A stretch of 64,000 bases of DNA from Actinoallomurus spadix. GTDB taxonomy: Bacteria; Actinomycetota; Actinomycetes; Streptosporangiales; Streptosporangiaceae. Of the stretch, positions 9,274-16,952 are shown piece by piece. The DNA is taken from positions 124,001 through 188,000 of the forward strand of contig NZ_JAMXMX010000003.1 in the NCBI RefSeq assembly GCF_024055725.1, written 5' to 3'. The notes under the pieces were generated by a model. It saw only the letters and a list, made by a program, of their open reading frames with translations. It did not search any database and was not told the origin of the DNA. A program made the translations under genes and the position numbers. Within the stretch, counting starts at the first letter, position 1. Each line of letters starts with the position of its first letter.

Positions 9274-10326
9274 TCAGCGGCGGTACTGATACACCGGGCG
9301 GGCCGGCCCGGCCTGGATCTGCCGGTCGATGAGCTGGGCGAACGCTCGATAGCCGAGCTCGTTCGGGTGGAAGCTGCGCGGTTCGACCGCCAAGGCCCCG
9401 AAGTCGACCTTCAGGGAGTTCAGGTAGGGCTGCGCCGTCCCGAGCTCGTGCCCGTCGAACGCGGCGTACCCGTCGGTGAACTCCACGGTGCCCGGACGGC
9501 CCGCAGCCGCCAGCCCCCCGTCCGCGCGGCGGGCCGCGGCGGCGATGACGTCGTCGAGGTCACGGACGACGCCGTTGAGGTACGCCTGGTCGGCGACGCC
9601 GATGTTGTCCACCGAGTGGCCGGGCCGCACCGGGAACGGCCGGGGATAACCCAGCACGACGATCCGCGCCTTCGGCGCCCGCCGCCCGATCTGGTCGAAG
9701 ACCGTGGCCAGCCGGGCGGGCAGGGCGGTCATCCGGGCCCGGATGCCGGGGTCCTGGTCACGGCAGGCCGACGACCAGGGCAGGCGTACGACGCACCGGG
9801 TGACGATCTGCGAGAAGCCGAGGTCGTTGCCACCGATGGTGAGAGTCACCAGGCTCGTCTCGGGCCGCAGGCGATCGACCTGGGCCGGCTCACCGTGCCG
9901 GCCGCCGTACAGGATGTCATCGATCCGCGCGCCGCTGCAGGCCCAGAGATTTCCGCCGAGCGCGAACCGGAAGCCCTGTGCCACCGCCGAGAAGTACGCG
10001 CCCCTGGACCGGTGGCAGTCCTCGGACCCGCCGCCGGCGTACCCGCGGTCGGCGGTGAGGTCCCAGGTCCCCTCTCCCGAGGAGTAGGAGTCTCCGAGGG
10101 CGACGTAGCCGCCGCGCAGGGCGGCCTGCAAGGCGGTCAGCCGGGTCGGCGGGGAGACGAACCGGATGCGCGGGATCCCGCAGCCGGAGCCGAAGAGCCG
10201 GCACTGCCCGGTCACCGCGAGCGGAACGACCAGCGCCCCGATCAGCGCCGCGACGAGCGCCGGGACCAGGATCAGCAGGCCACGGCGTGTGCGGATGCGC
10301 CTCCCCAGTGCCGCGAGCGCGACCAT
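9274..10326 (-). CDS. Exported SGNH/GDSL-family esterase
   Basis: 350-residue lipase/esterase with an N-terminal hydrophobic segment (LLILVPALVAALIGALVVPLA, about residues 17-38) that exports or anchors it. SGNH blocks are clear: block I GDSYSSGEG with nucleophile Ser80, block III GGNDLGF, and block V SFHPNELGYRAF with the catalytic His. Conserved Cys (GCGIP, EDCH, WACSGA, RCVVRLPWSSAC) resemble those that form disulphides in Streptomyces extracellular SGNH esterases. ATG 10326 is preferred over ATG 10350 because GGAGGTGG lies immediately before it. It converges with the receptor gene, 26 bases apart. Confidence 0.88.
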   Translation of the reverse strand: MVALAALGRRIRTRRGLLILVPALVAALIGALVVPLAVTGQCRLFGSGCGIPRIRFVSPPTRLTALQAALRGGYVALGDSYSSGEGTWDLTADRGYAGGGSEDCHRSRGAYFSAVAQGFRFALGGNLWACSGARIDDILYGGRHGEPAQVDRLRPETSLVTLTIGGNDLGFSQIVTRCVVRLPWSSACRDQDPGIRARMTALPARLATVFDQIGRRAPKARIVVLGYPRPFPVRPGHSVDNIGVADQAYLNGVVRDLDDVIAAAARRADGGLAAAGRPGTVEFTDGYAAFDGHELGTAQPYLNSLKVDFGALAVEPRSFHPNELGYRAFAQLIDRQIQAGPARPVYQYRR

Positions 10327-10491
10327 GCACCACCTCCGCCCCATGATCATGGTCTCATCTCACCACGCCGGAGGCGAGCCTCGGGCCCGGCCGCGACGGG
10401 CCTCCGTTCCCGGGGGCGGCGCGCCACCCGAAGACCCGCGATGATCCGGCACGCTTGCCGGGGTTCCGGGGAGCGGATAGCATCCCAGGTG
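10327..10491. other. Intergenic region upstream of the SGNH esterase
   Basis: About 165 bases between the esterase start and the cspA promoter. It must hold the minus-strand esterase promoter, but I see no convincing -35/-10 pair, no repeat and no open frame with coding character. Confidence 0.4.
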
Positions 10492-10521
10492 TTGCAGTCG
10501 TAGTTTCCTCGTACGTGTTAA
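10492..10521 (+). promoter_or_regulatory. Candidate cspA promoter
   Basis: TTGCAG (10492-10497), an 18-base spacer and TGTTAA (10516-10521) match a housekeeping sigma promoter in outline. It would give a leader of about 145 nt, in keeping with the long leaders of cold-shock genes. Confidence 0.5.
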
Positions 10522-10532
10522 GTTTGATCTTG

Positions 10533-10563
10533 AACGCCCGCGGAAGTATTGACGGCGGGCGTT
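10533..10563 (+). promoter_or_regulatory. Hairpin in the cspA leader
   Basis: AACGCCCGC (10533-10541) and GCGGGCGTT (10555-10563) form a perfect 9-bp stem with a 13-base loop, followed by TTCG. It lies between the promoter and the coding region. It could be an attenuator or a temperature-responsive leader element; no longer U-run follows. Confidence 0.55.
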
Positions 10564-10672
10564 TTCGCTTCTCCGGGATAGTCTTCGCGGACGTAAGCCA
10601 AAGGTCCGTAAACGCAGCCCCGGGCGCAACCGGCGTCTGGTGTGGCTCCCCAAGAAGGAGAGAAGAAGGAAA

Positions 10673-10876
10673 GTGGCAGAAGGTACCGTCAAGTGGTTCA
10701 ACGCCGACAAGGGTTTCGGATTCATCGCGCCTGACGGCGGCGGCCCGGACGTTTTCGTTCACTACTCGGCGATCACTTCCTCCGGCTTCCGCAGCCTGGA
10801 GGAGAACCAGCGCGTGAGCTTCCAGACGACCCAGGGCCCGAAGGGCCCGCAGGCGGAGGACGTGACCCCGCTCTAA
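10673..10876 (+). CDS. cspA: Cold-shock protein
   Basis: 67-residue single-domain CSD RNA chaperone. The RNP motifs are complete: KGFGFI (RNP-1 type, from about residue 13) and DVFVHYSAI (RNP-2 type, from about 27). The protein melts RNA secondary structure and aids translation at low temperature or during growth transitions. GTG 10673 follows AGGAGAGAAGAAGGAAA, and the N-terminus [16 protein letters not shown] is the family standard, so the start is secure. The leader contains a hairpin, and a strong terminator follows 17 bases after the stop, so it is monocistronic. Confidence 0.96.
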   Translation: MAEGTVKWFNADKGFGFIAPDGGGPDVFVHYSAITSSGFRSLEENQRVSFQTTQGPKGPQAEDVTPL

Positions 10877-10893
10877 GGCTTAGATGTGCCTGT

Positions 10894-10926
10894 CCGGGCC
10901 CGCACCGTTCATCGGTGCGGGCCCGG
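10894..10926. terminator. Strong terminator between cspA and the AhpD-like gene
   Basis: CCGGGCCCGCACCG (10894-10907) pairs perfectly over 14 bp with CGGTGCGGGCCCGG (10913-10926) around loop TTCAT. It sits between convergent genes, so it can serve both strands. Confidence 0.9.
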
Positions 10927-10939
10927 TCTCGTTGACCGA

Positions 10940-11419
10940 TCAGTTCCCTGCGAACATCCCGGGCTCGTAGGAACCGCCCTGCCGGCGGGTGATCACGCCG
11001 AGCCGGTTGGCCGCGTTGATCACGGCGACCAGGTAGACCAGCGCGGCGGTCTGGTCGTCGTCGTAGTGCCTGCGCACCTGAGCCCACGTCTGGTCGGACA
11101 CGCCCTCGCAGGCGTCGGCAAGCCGGGTGCCCTCCTCGGCGAGTGCCAGCGCGGCCCGCTCGGCCTCGGTGAACACGCTGGACTCGCGCCAGGCGGCGAC
11201 CAGGTTGAGGCGGACCGGAGTCTCCCCCGCGGCGGCGGCCTCCTTGGTGTGGATGTCCACGCACCAGCCGCAGCCGTTGATCTGGCTGGCGCGCAGCATC
11301 ACGAGCTCCTGGAGATCCCGGGGCAGCGACGACTGCTGGATCGCCAGGCCGACGTTGAAGAACCGCTTGCCGATCTTGCTGCCGAGCTCGTTGGCCATCA
11401 GGTCGAAACGAGGTTCCAT
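10940..11419 (-). CDS. Carboxymuconolactone decarboxylase-family / AhpD-like protein
   Basis: 159 residues. The redox motif INGCGWCVDIHTKEA carries Cys-x2-Cys and the following His typical of AhpD-like alkylhydroperoxidases, in which the cysteine pair reduces peroxides with help of a lipoyl or thioredoxin-like donor. Helical content and length suit the single-domain family. ATG 11419 has AGGGA upstream. Downstream the cspA terminator closes it; upstream lies a 290-base region with an inverted repeat that may be regulatory. No peroxiredoxin neighbours it, so the donor and the real substrate remain open. Confidence 0.85.
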   Translation of the reverse strand: MEPRFDLMANELGSKIGKRFFNVGLAIQQSSLPRDLQELVMLRASQINGCGWCVDIHTKEAAAAGETPVRLNLVAAWRESSVFTEAERAALALAEEGTRLADACEGVSDQTWAQVRRHYDDDQTAALVYLVAVINAANRLGVITRRQGGSYEPGMFAGN

Positions 11420-11707
11420 GACTTTTCCCTCACGCGTGGGGCGGCGTACCGCGCGGATCGTCCGCGCGGCGCCCTGACGACCACGAGATGCCGGCGCCCC
11501 CGCCCCTGTGACAGCCCGGCCATGTGACGTACGCCACCGGCCGTCGGCGTCACAGAACGCCCGCGACCGACATCTGGTGCGTGGAGAGCAGTCGACAACG
11601 AACGGGCGGGCGGCCATGAGCGAGCACGGGAAGGCGACGACGGACCGGGATCCGGACACGAGGGAGCACAGCGGGGCGACGCCGGACGCGGCCGCGTCCC
11701 GGCGCGA
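11420..11707. other. Intergenic region with inverted repeat, upstream of the AhpD-like gene
   Basis: Holds the AhpD-like promoter and the end of the uvrB transcript. TGTGACG (11523-11529) and CGTCACA (11548-11554) are a perfect inverted repeat with 18 bases between, of a size that could bind a dimeric regulator. An open frame beginning with ATG near 11616 runs antisense into uvrB and is not considered a gene. Confidence 0.4.
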
Positions 11708-13822
11708 CTACCGGACGCCGGCCTCCTTCATGTCGCGCAGTTCGCGCTTGAGCTCCTTGATCTCGTCGCGGAGCCGGGCCGCCATCTCGAACTGCAGCTC
11801 CTCCGCCGCGTGGTGCATCTGCTGCGTCATCTGCTCGATGAGGGCCTCCATCTCCTCGCGCGGCCGCTCGCCGACGAGGTCGGCCGCGTGCCGGCCGGCG
11901 CGCTGCTTGGAGGACAGGCCCGGCACCGGCGCCTTACCCCGGCTCTGCTGCCGTCCGGCACCGCCGATGAGCTCCTCGGTGTCGGCGTCCTCCCGGGTCA
12001 GCATGTCGAGGATGTCGGCGATCTTCTTGCGCAGGGCCGTCGGCTCGATGCCGTTCGCCTCGTTGTAGGCCATCTGCTTGGCGCGCCGCCGGTTGGTCTC
12101 GTCGATGGCCCGCTCCATCGACGGGGTGACCTTGTCGGCGTACATGTGCACCTGGCCCGAGACGTTCCGCGCGGCCCGGCCGATCGTCTGGATCAGCGAG
12201 GTCTCTGAGCGCAGGAAGCCCTCCTTGTCGGCGTCGAGGATGCTGACCAGCGACACCTCCGGCAGGTCGAGACCCTCGCGGAGCAGGTTGATGCCGACCA
12301 GGACGTCGAACTCCCCCAGCCGCAGCTCGCGCAGCAGCTCGACCCGGCGCAGCGTGTCGACCTCGCTGTGGAGGTAGCGCACCCGGATGCCGAGCTCCAG
12401 GAGGTAGTCGGTGAGGTCCTCGGCCATCTTCTTGGTCAGCGTGGTGACCAGCACCCGCTCGTCCCGCTCGGCGCGCTGCCGGATCTCGTGGACCAGGTCG
12501 TCGATCTGCCCCTTCGTCGGCTTGATGACGACCTCGGGGTCGACCAGGCCGGTCGGGCGGATCACCTGTTCGACGACGTCGCCCTTCACCCGGCCCAGTT
12601 CGTACGGCCCGGGGGTCGCCGACAGGTACACCGTCTGCCCGATGCGCTCGAGGAACTCCTCCCACTTCAGCGGGCGGTTGTCCATCGCGCTCGGCAGCCG
12701 GAACCCGTGGTCGACGAGGGTGCGCTTGCGCGACATGTCGCCTTCGTACATCGCGCCGATCTGCGGGGTCGTCTGGTGCGACTCGTCGATGACGAGGAGG
12801 AAGTCCTCGGGGAAGTAGTCGAGGAGGGTGTTGGGCGGGGTGCCGGGACCACGGCCGTCGATGTGCCGGGAGTAGTTCTCGATGCCGGAGCAGGTGCCGA
12901 CCTGCCGCATCATCTCGATGTCGTACGTGGTGCGCATCCGCAGCCGCTGGGCCTCCAGCAGCTTGCCCTGCCGCTCCATCTCGGCGAGCCGCTGCTCCAG
13001 CTCCGTCTCGATGCCGTTGATGGCGCGCTCCATGCGCTCCGGACCGGCGACGTAGTGGGAGGCCGGGAAGATGTACAGCTCCTCGTCCTCGGTGATCACC
13101 TCACCGGTCAGCGGGTGCAGCGTGGCGAGCTTCTCGATCTCGTCGCCGAACATCTCGATGCGGACGGCGAGCTCTTCGTACTGCGGAATGATCTCGATCG
13201 TGTCGCCGCGCACGCGGAACGTGCCCCGGGTGAACGCCAGGTCGTTGCGGGCGTACTGCATCGCGACGAGGCGGCGCAGCAGCTCGTCCCGCTCGATCTC
13301 GTCCCCGACCTTGAGCCGGACCATGCGGTCGACGTACTCCTGCGGGGTTCCCAGGCCGTAGATACAGGACACCGACGCGACCACGATCGTGTCGCGGCGG
13401 GTCAGCAGCGAGTTGGTCGCCGAGTGCCGCAGCCGCTCCACCTCGTCGTTGATCGAGGAGTCCTTCTCGATGTAGGTGTCGGTCTGCGGGACGTACGCCT
13501 CAGGCTGGTAGTAGTCGTAGTAGGAGACGAAGTACTCGACGGCGTTGTTCGGCAGCATCTCGCGCAGCTCGTTGGCGAACTGCGCGGCGAGCGTCTTGTT
13601 CGGCTGCATGACCAGGGTCGGGCGCTGGACCTTCTCGATCAGCCAGGCGACCGTCGCGGTCTTGCCGGTGCCGGTCGCTCCCAGGAGCACCGAGTCCTTG
13701 TCGCCGCGCTTGACGCGCCGCTCCAGCTCGGCGATCGCCGCCGGCTGGTCGCCGGACGGGGTCATCTCGGTGACGACCTCGAAGGGCGCCACCTTCCGCT
13801 GAAGATCGGTGACAGGCCGCAC
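11708..13822 (-). CDS. uvrB: Excinuclease ABC subunit B
   Basis: 704-residue nucleotide-excision-repair helicase-like subunit. UvrA loads it at damaged DNA and UvrC is then recruited for incision. Seen: Walker A GATGTGKT (~47), the PNKTLAAQ motif, the beta-hairpin region [20 protein letters not shown] (~95-115), the DESHQT Walker-B type motif, [12 protein letters not shown] and QTIGRAARN helicase motifs V/VI, and a C-terminal UVR domain ([20 protein letters not shown]) that contacts UvrC. Full length. GTG 13822 has GGAGGAGC directly upstream. No LexA-type palindrome was found upstream, so SOS control is not supported by sequence here. Confidence 0.97.
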   Translation of the reverse strand: MRPVTDLQRKVAPFEVVTEMTPSGDQPAAIAELERRVKRGDKDSVLLGATGTGKTATVAWLIEKVQRPTLVMQPNKTLAAQFANELREMLPNNAVEYFVSYYDYYQPEAYVPQTDTYIEKDSSINDEVERLRHSATNSLLTRRDTIVVASVSCIYGLGTPQEYVDRMVRLKVGDEIERDELLRRLVAMQYARNDLAFTRGTFRVRGDTIEIIPQYEELAVRIEMFGDEIEKLATLHPLTGEVITEDEELYIFPASHYVAGPERMERAINGIETELEQRLAEMERQGKLLEAQRLRMRTTYDIEMMRQVGTCSGIENYSRHIDGRGPGTPPNTLLDYFPEDFLLVIDESHQTTPQIGAMYEGDMSRKRTLVDHGFRLPSAMDNRPLKWEEFLERIGQTVYLSATPGPYELGRVKGDVVEQVIRPTGLVDPEVVIKPTKGQIDDLVHEIRQRAERDERVLVTTLTKKMAEDLTDYLLELGIRVRYLHSEVDTLRRVELLRELRLGEFDVLVGINLLREGLDLPEVSLVSILDADKEGFLRSETSLIQTIGRAARNVSGQVHMYADKVTPSMERAIDETNRRRAKQMAYNEANGIEPTALRKKIADILDMLTREDADTEELIGGAGRQQSRGKAPVPGLSSKQRAGRHAADLVGERPREEMEALIEQMTQQMHHAAEELQFEMAARLRDEIKELKRELRDMKEAGVR

Positions 13823-13970
13823 GCTGCTCCTCCGAATGATGCGCTCACTGGCCGCCTCGGCGGCTTCTGAACCGGGCGGGCCCCCTCACGGCCACAGTCC
13901 CCGGTATGAGGTTCAACCTACGCCCCGCCACCGACATTCCGGTCCAGCGAGCGCCGGCTCGCGCGTGGTC

Positions 13971-14042
13971 GAGCCCGTACGGGCACGGGCTCGGATCGGG
14001 CAGGGGCTCGAATCGGGCGGCGGATGCCGGTGAGACACCGGC
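13971..14042 (-). terminator. Tandem hairpins after the two-component operon
   Basis: GCCGGTG/CACCGGC (14026-14042, 3-base loop) lies 9 bases past the response-regulator stop. GAGCCCGT/ACGGGCTC (13971-13992) follows. Together they can end the kinase-regulator transcript before uvrB; neither has a long T run. Confidence 0.55.
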
Positions 14043-14050
14043 CGGGGGGA

Positions 14051-14743
14051 TCAGCCCTCCGCGCCGCCGGCCCCGCCGGCCCCGCCCGGGACGACGACGC
14101 CTGTCTCGTAGGCGACGACGATCGCCTGGGCGCGGTCGCGCAGGCCGAGTTTGGACAGGATCCGCGCCACGTGGGTCTTCACGGTCGCGTCGCTGACGTG
14201 CAGCACGCCGGCGAGCTCGGCGTTGCTGAGCCCGCGCGCCAGCAGCCGGAGCACGTCGAGCTCCCGGGGGGTGAGCGTCGACAGGTCGCGGTGCAGGGTC
14301 GCGCCCCGATCGTCGTGGCGGGCGTACCGCTCGATGAGACGGCGGGTGATGCTCGGGGCGAGCAGCGCGTCGCCGGAGCGCACCAGCCGCACCGCCGCGA
14401 CCAGATGCTCGGGCGAGACGTCCTTGAGGAGGAACCCGCTGGCACCCGCGCTGAGCGCGGCGTAGACGTAGCGGTCGAGGTCGAAGGTCGTCAGGATGAT
14501 GACGCGCGGCGTGTACGGGCCGGCCGACAGGATGCGCCGCGTGGCCTCCAGACCGTCGACCTCGGGCATCCGGATGTCCATGAGCACGACGTCGGGCCGG
14601 GTCCTGCGGACCTCGTCGACGGCCTTCGCGCCGTCGGCGGCCTCCCCGACGACGTCGATCCCCTCGGCGGCCAGGATCATCGCGAACCCGGTCCGGACCA
14701 GCGCCTGATCGTCGGCGATGACGACCCGGAGGGGATCGCTCAC
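14051..14743 (-). CDS. NarL/LuxR-family response regulator
   Basis: 230 residues: receiver domain (1-120) with the acidic pair Asp11/Asp12, phospho-acceptor Asp56 (VLMDIRMP) and Lys in LLKD; LuxR-type HTH (about 155-215) with LTPRELDVLRLLARGLSNAELAG and TVKTHVARILSKLGLRDRAQ. It ends in an unusual Gly/Ala tail. Start GTG 14743 forms a GTGA overlap with the kinase stop and has GGGGGAGAGGA upstream. It is co-transcribed with the kinase and divergent from the ABC exporter, its likely target. Confidence 0.93.
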   Translation of the reverse strand: MSDPLRVVIADDQALVRTGFAMILAAEGIDVVGEAADGAKAVDEVRRTRPDVVLMDIRMPEVDGLEATRRILSAGPYTPRVIILTTFDLDRYVYAALSAGASGFLLKDVSPEHLVAAVRLVRSGDALLAPSITRRLIERYARHDDRGATLHRDLSTLTPRELDVLRLLARGLSNAELAGVLHVSDATVKTHVARILSKLGLRDRAQAIVVAYETGVVVPGGAGGAGGAEG

Positions 14744-16059
14744 TCCTCTCCCCCTGGCAGCACCGCGCACAGCCGATAGCCGCCGGCCGGAAGCCCACCG
14801 GCCTCGAGCGTGCCGCCGTAGACGGCGAGTCGTTCGCGCAGTCCGATCAGCCCGCGGCCGCTGCCGGAGCGGGCCGACGCCGTGGGCGTACCGCCGGTGT
14901 CGGTCACCTCGATCCGCAGATCGCGAGGGCCGTACGTGACGCTGATCGCGACCCGCGCGCCCGCCGCGTGCTTGACCGTGTTGGTCAGCGCCTCCTGCAC
15001 CACCCGGTAGGCCGCGAGATCGACCCCGGCGGGCAGCGGAACCGGAGAGCCGGTCACGGTCAGCTCGGCCTCCACTCCCGCTTCCCGGGCCCGCTCGACC
15101 AGCGCCGGGACCTGGTGAAGCCCGGGCGGCGGGGCGAGGTCCTCCGCGCCCACCTGGTCCGGGTCGTCACCGTTCATGGTGAGCAGGCCCATGACGTGGC
15201 GCAACTCGGTCATCGCGGTCCGCCCGCCGGACTCCACGGCCAGCATGGCCTGCTCGGCCCGCTCGGGCGCCGTCTTCAGCACCTTCCGGGCGGCGCCGGC
15301 CTGAACGACCATCATGCTGACATTGTGGGTGACGACGTCGTGCAGTTCCTGCGCGATCCGCGACCGCTCCCGCTCGACCGCCCGCCGTGTCGTCGTCTCC
15401 CGCTCCTCCTCCAGGATCCGTACGCGCTGCTTCCAGGTGTGCATCGCGTTGGCCGCGAGCCCCGCCGGGATCAGGACGAGGAACGTGACCACGCCGGGCC
15501 TGATGGAAGGCACGACCCCCTCGTGGTCGGCTGCGAGCAGCACCGCGCCGGCCAGCGCGCCGGCCAGCGCCAGCGACCGGTGCGGACTGTACATCACGGC
15601 ACTGTAGGCGGCGATCAGGCAGGCGGCGAAGGTGAATGAGGGGTCGTAGCCCGGGTGCAGGTGGTAGAGCTGTGTCGCGCCGAGGACGACCCAGAACGCC
15701 GCGACCGGGTACCGGCGCCGCGCCACCAGGGGCATCGCGGTCAGGACCGCCAGGATCAGGTGCCAGAACGAAGTGCCGCCGTGGAGACTCCCGGCGTCGA
15801 CGCCGTGGGGCGGCGCCGGCGGATCCGGGGGAACCGGGACATCGCCCGGGGTCACCGGGACGGGCCCGCCGTTCACCACGGAGACGGGATCTGACGCGCT
15901 CGGGTACCGGCTGACGCTCAGCGTGCCCAGGGTCAGGACGAGAGCGAGGATCGCGTCGGACGTCCAGGCCCAGCGGGAAACGGCCGGCGGCGGACCGGTG
16001 ACACGCCACAGCGCGGCAACACCGCCAACCCGGCGGCCGATGATCTCTGCTCTGCTCAC
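14740..16059 (-). CDS. Membrane histidine kinase of the HisKA_3 type
   Basis: 439 residues from GTG 16059 (MSRAEIIGRRVGG). The frame remains open to 16242, but that extension runs into the divergent promoter region, so the shorter start is preferred. The N-terminal half has about five hydrophobic segments with a proline-rich extracellular loop between the first two. The dimerisation/phosphoacceptor motif is RSRIAQELHDVVTHNVSMM, with the His in ELHDVV. The ATPase has the N box YRVVQEALTNTVKHA and a GRGLIGLRERL G box. With the adjacent NarL regulator and divergent ABC exporter this resembles envelope-stress or antimicrobial-response modules; the stimulus is unknown. Confidence 0.88.
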   Translation of the reverse strand: MSRAEIIGRRVGGVAALWRVTGPPPAVSRWAWTSDAILALVLTLGTLSVSRYPSASDPVSVVNGGPVPVTPGDVPVPPDPPAPPHGVDAGSLHGGTSFWHLILAVLTAMPLVARRRYPVAAFWVVLGATQLYHLHPGYDPSFTFAACLIAAYSAVMYSPHRSLALAGALAGAVLLAADHEGVVPSIRPGVVTFLVLIPAGLAANAMHTWKQRVRILEEERETTTRRAVERERSRIAQELHDVVTHNVSMMVVQAGAARKVLKTAPERAEQAMLAVESGGRTAMTELRHVMGLLTMNGDDPDQVGAEDLAPPPGLHQVPALVERAREAGVEAELTVTGSPVPLPAGVDLAAYRVVQEALTNTVKHAAGARVAISVTYGPRDLRIEVTDTGGTPTASARSGSGRGLIGLRERLAVYGGTLEAGGLPAGGYRLCAVLPGGEE

Positions 16060-16265
16060 CGGCCAAGTGTCCCAATCGGCGGGAATCGCGACATCCGCCC
16101 CGATGACGACCGGCACGCGGGTACCGGCGTACATCGCAAGGATGACGCGCCGCCCTCGTCCCCCTGGCGGAGGACCGGAGTTCGCCACGGTTGCCGACGC
16201 GCCGGTCCGCGCACCGCTCCTAGCGTCGGGTCGCGTCGACACCGACCCGATCCGTGGAGGACCCG

Positions 16266-16952
16266 TTGACAGCGATCATCGAGATCCGAGATGTGCGCAA
16301 GAGATACGACGAAGGGCCGCCGGCCCTGGACGGCCTGAACCTCCAGGTGCGCGCCGGTGAGGCGCTGGCGGTGCTCGGCCCGTCGGGCAGCGGCAAATCG
16401 ACCCTGCTCAACATGATCGCCGGATTGGACAAGCCGAGCGAAGGCGCCGTCACCGTGGACGGCCTACGCGTCGACCGGCTGGGCGAGGCCGCCCTGGCGA
16501 GGTACCGGCGGGAACGGATCGGAATGGTCTTCCAGTTCTTCAACCTGCTGGACGACCTGACCGCCGAGGACAACGTGCTCCTGCCGGCCCAGCTGGCCGG
16601 CGTGCCGCGGGCCAGGGCCCGCGCCCGGGCCGCCGAACTGCTCGACCAGCTCGGCATCGCCCGGCACGCCCGCGCCTTCCCCGGCCGCCTGTCCGGCGGC
16701 GAGCGCCAGCGCGTCGCGGTCGCCAGGGCGCTGATGAACCGTCCCCCGCTCCTGCTGGCCGACGAGCCGACCGGCGCTCTGGACAGCGCCTCCGCCGCCG
16801 ACGTCAGGGAACTGCTGGTCGACCTCAACCGGAACGGGCAGACGATCCTGCTGGTCACCCACGACACCGCGCTCGCGGCGTCGAGCGCGACACGGACGAT
16901 CGAGCTGATGGACGGCAGGATCTCGCGCGACGTCCAGACGGTCACCCGATGA
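16266..16952 (+). CDS. ABC exporter ATPase (MacB/LolD type)
   Basis: 228 residues with Walker A GPSGSGKST, Q-loop FQFFNLLDDLTAEDN, signature LSGGERQRVA, Walker B LLLADEPTGALD and the switch His in LLVTHDTALA. The EPTGALD ending is typical of ATPases that energise FtsX/MacB permeases rather than importers. TTG 16266 is chosen because GGAGG sits 5 bases upstream; a GTG at 16254 is in frame but would overlap that ribosome binding site. The stop overlaps the permease ATG (ATGA). Confidence 0.92.
   Translation: MTAIIEIRDVRKRYDEGPPALDGLNLQVRAGEALAVLGPSGSGKSTLLNMIAGLDKPSEGAVTVDGLRVDRLGEAALARYRRERIGMVFQFFNLLDDLTAEDNVLLPAQLAGVPRARARARAAELLDQLGIARHARAFPGRLSGGERQRVAVARALMNRPPLLLADEPTGALDSASAADVRELLVDLNRNGQTILLVTHDTALAASSATRTIELMDGRISRDVQTVTR

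Noticed and set aside
11616-12068. Small ORF starting MSEHGKATTDRD upstream of the uvrB end
   Set aside because: Runs antisense through the uvrB C-terminus; only the first ~35 codons are outside uvrB and none resembles a known protein.
13823-14050. LexA/SOS box upstream of uvrB
   Set aside because: No CGAAC-n4-GTTCG-like palindrome was found in the upstream region.
16060-16242. Extended kinase start at 16242
   Set aside because: The extension lies in the divergent promoter region, lacks a ribosome binding site and adds low-complexity sequence.
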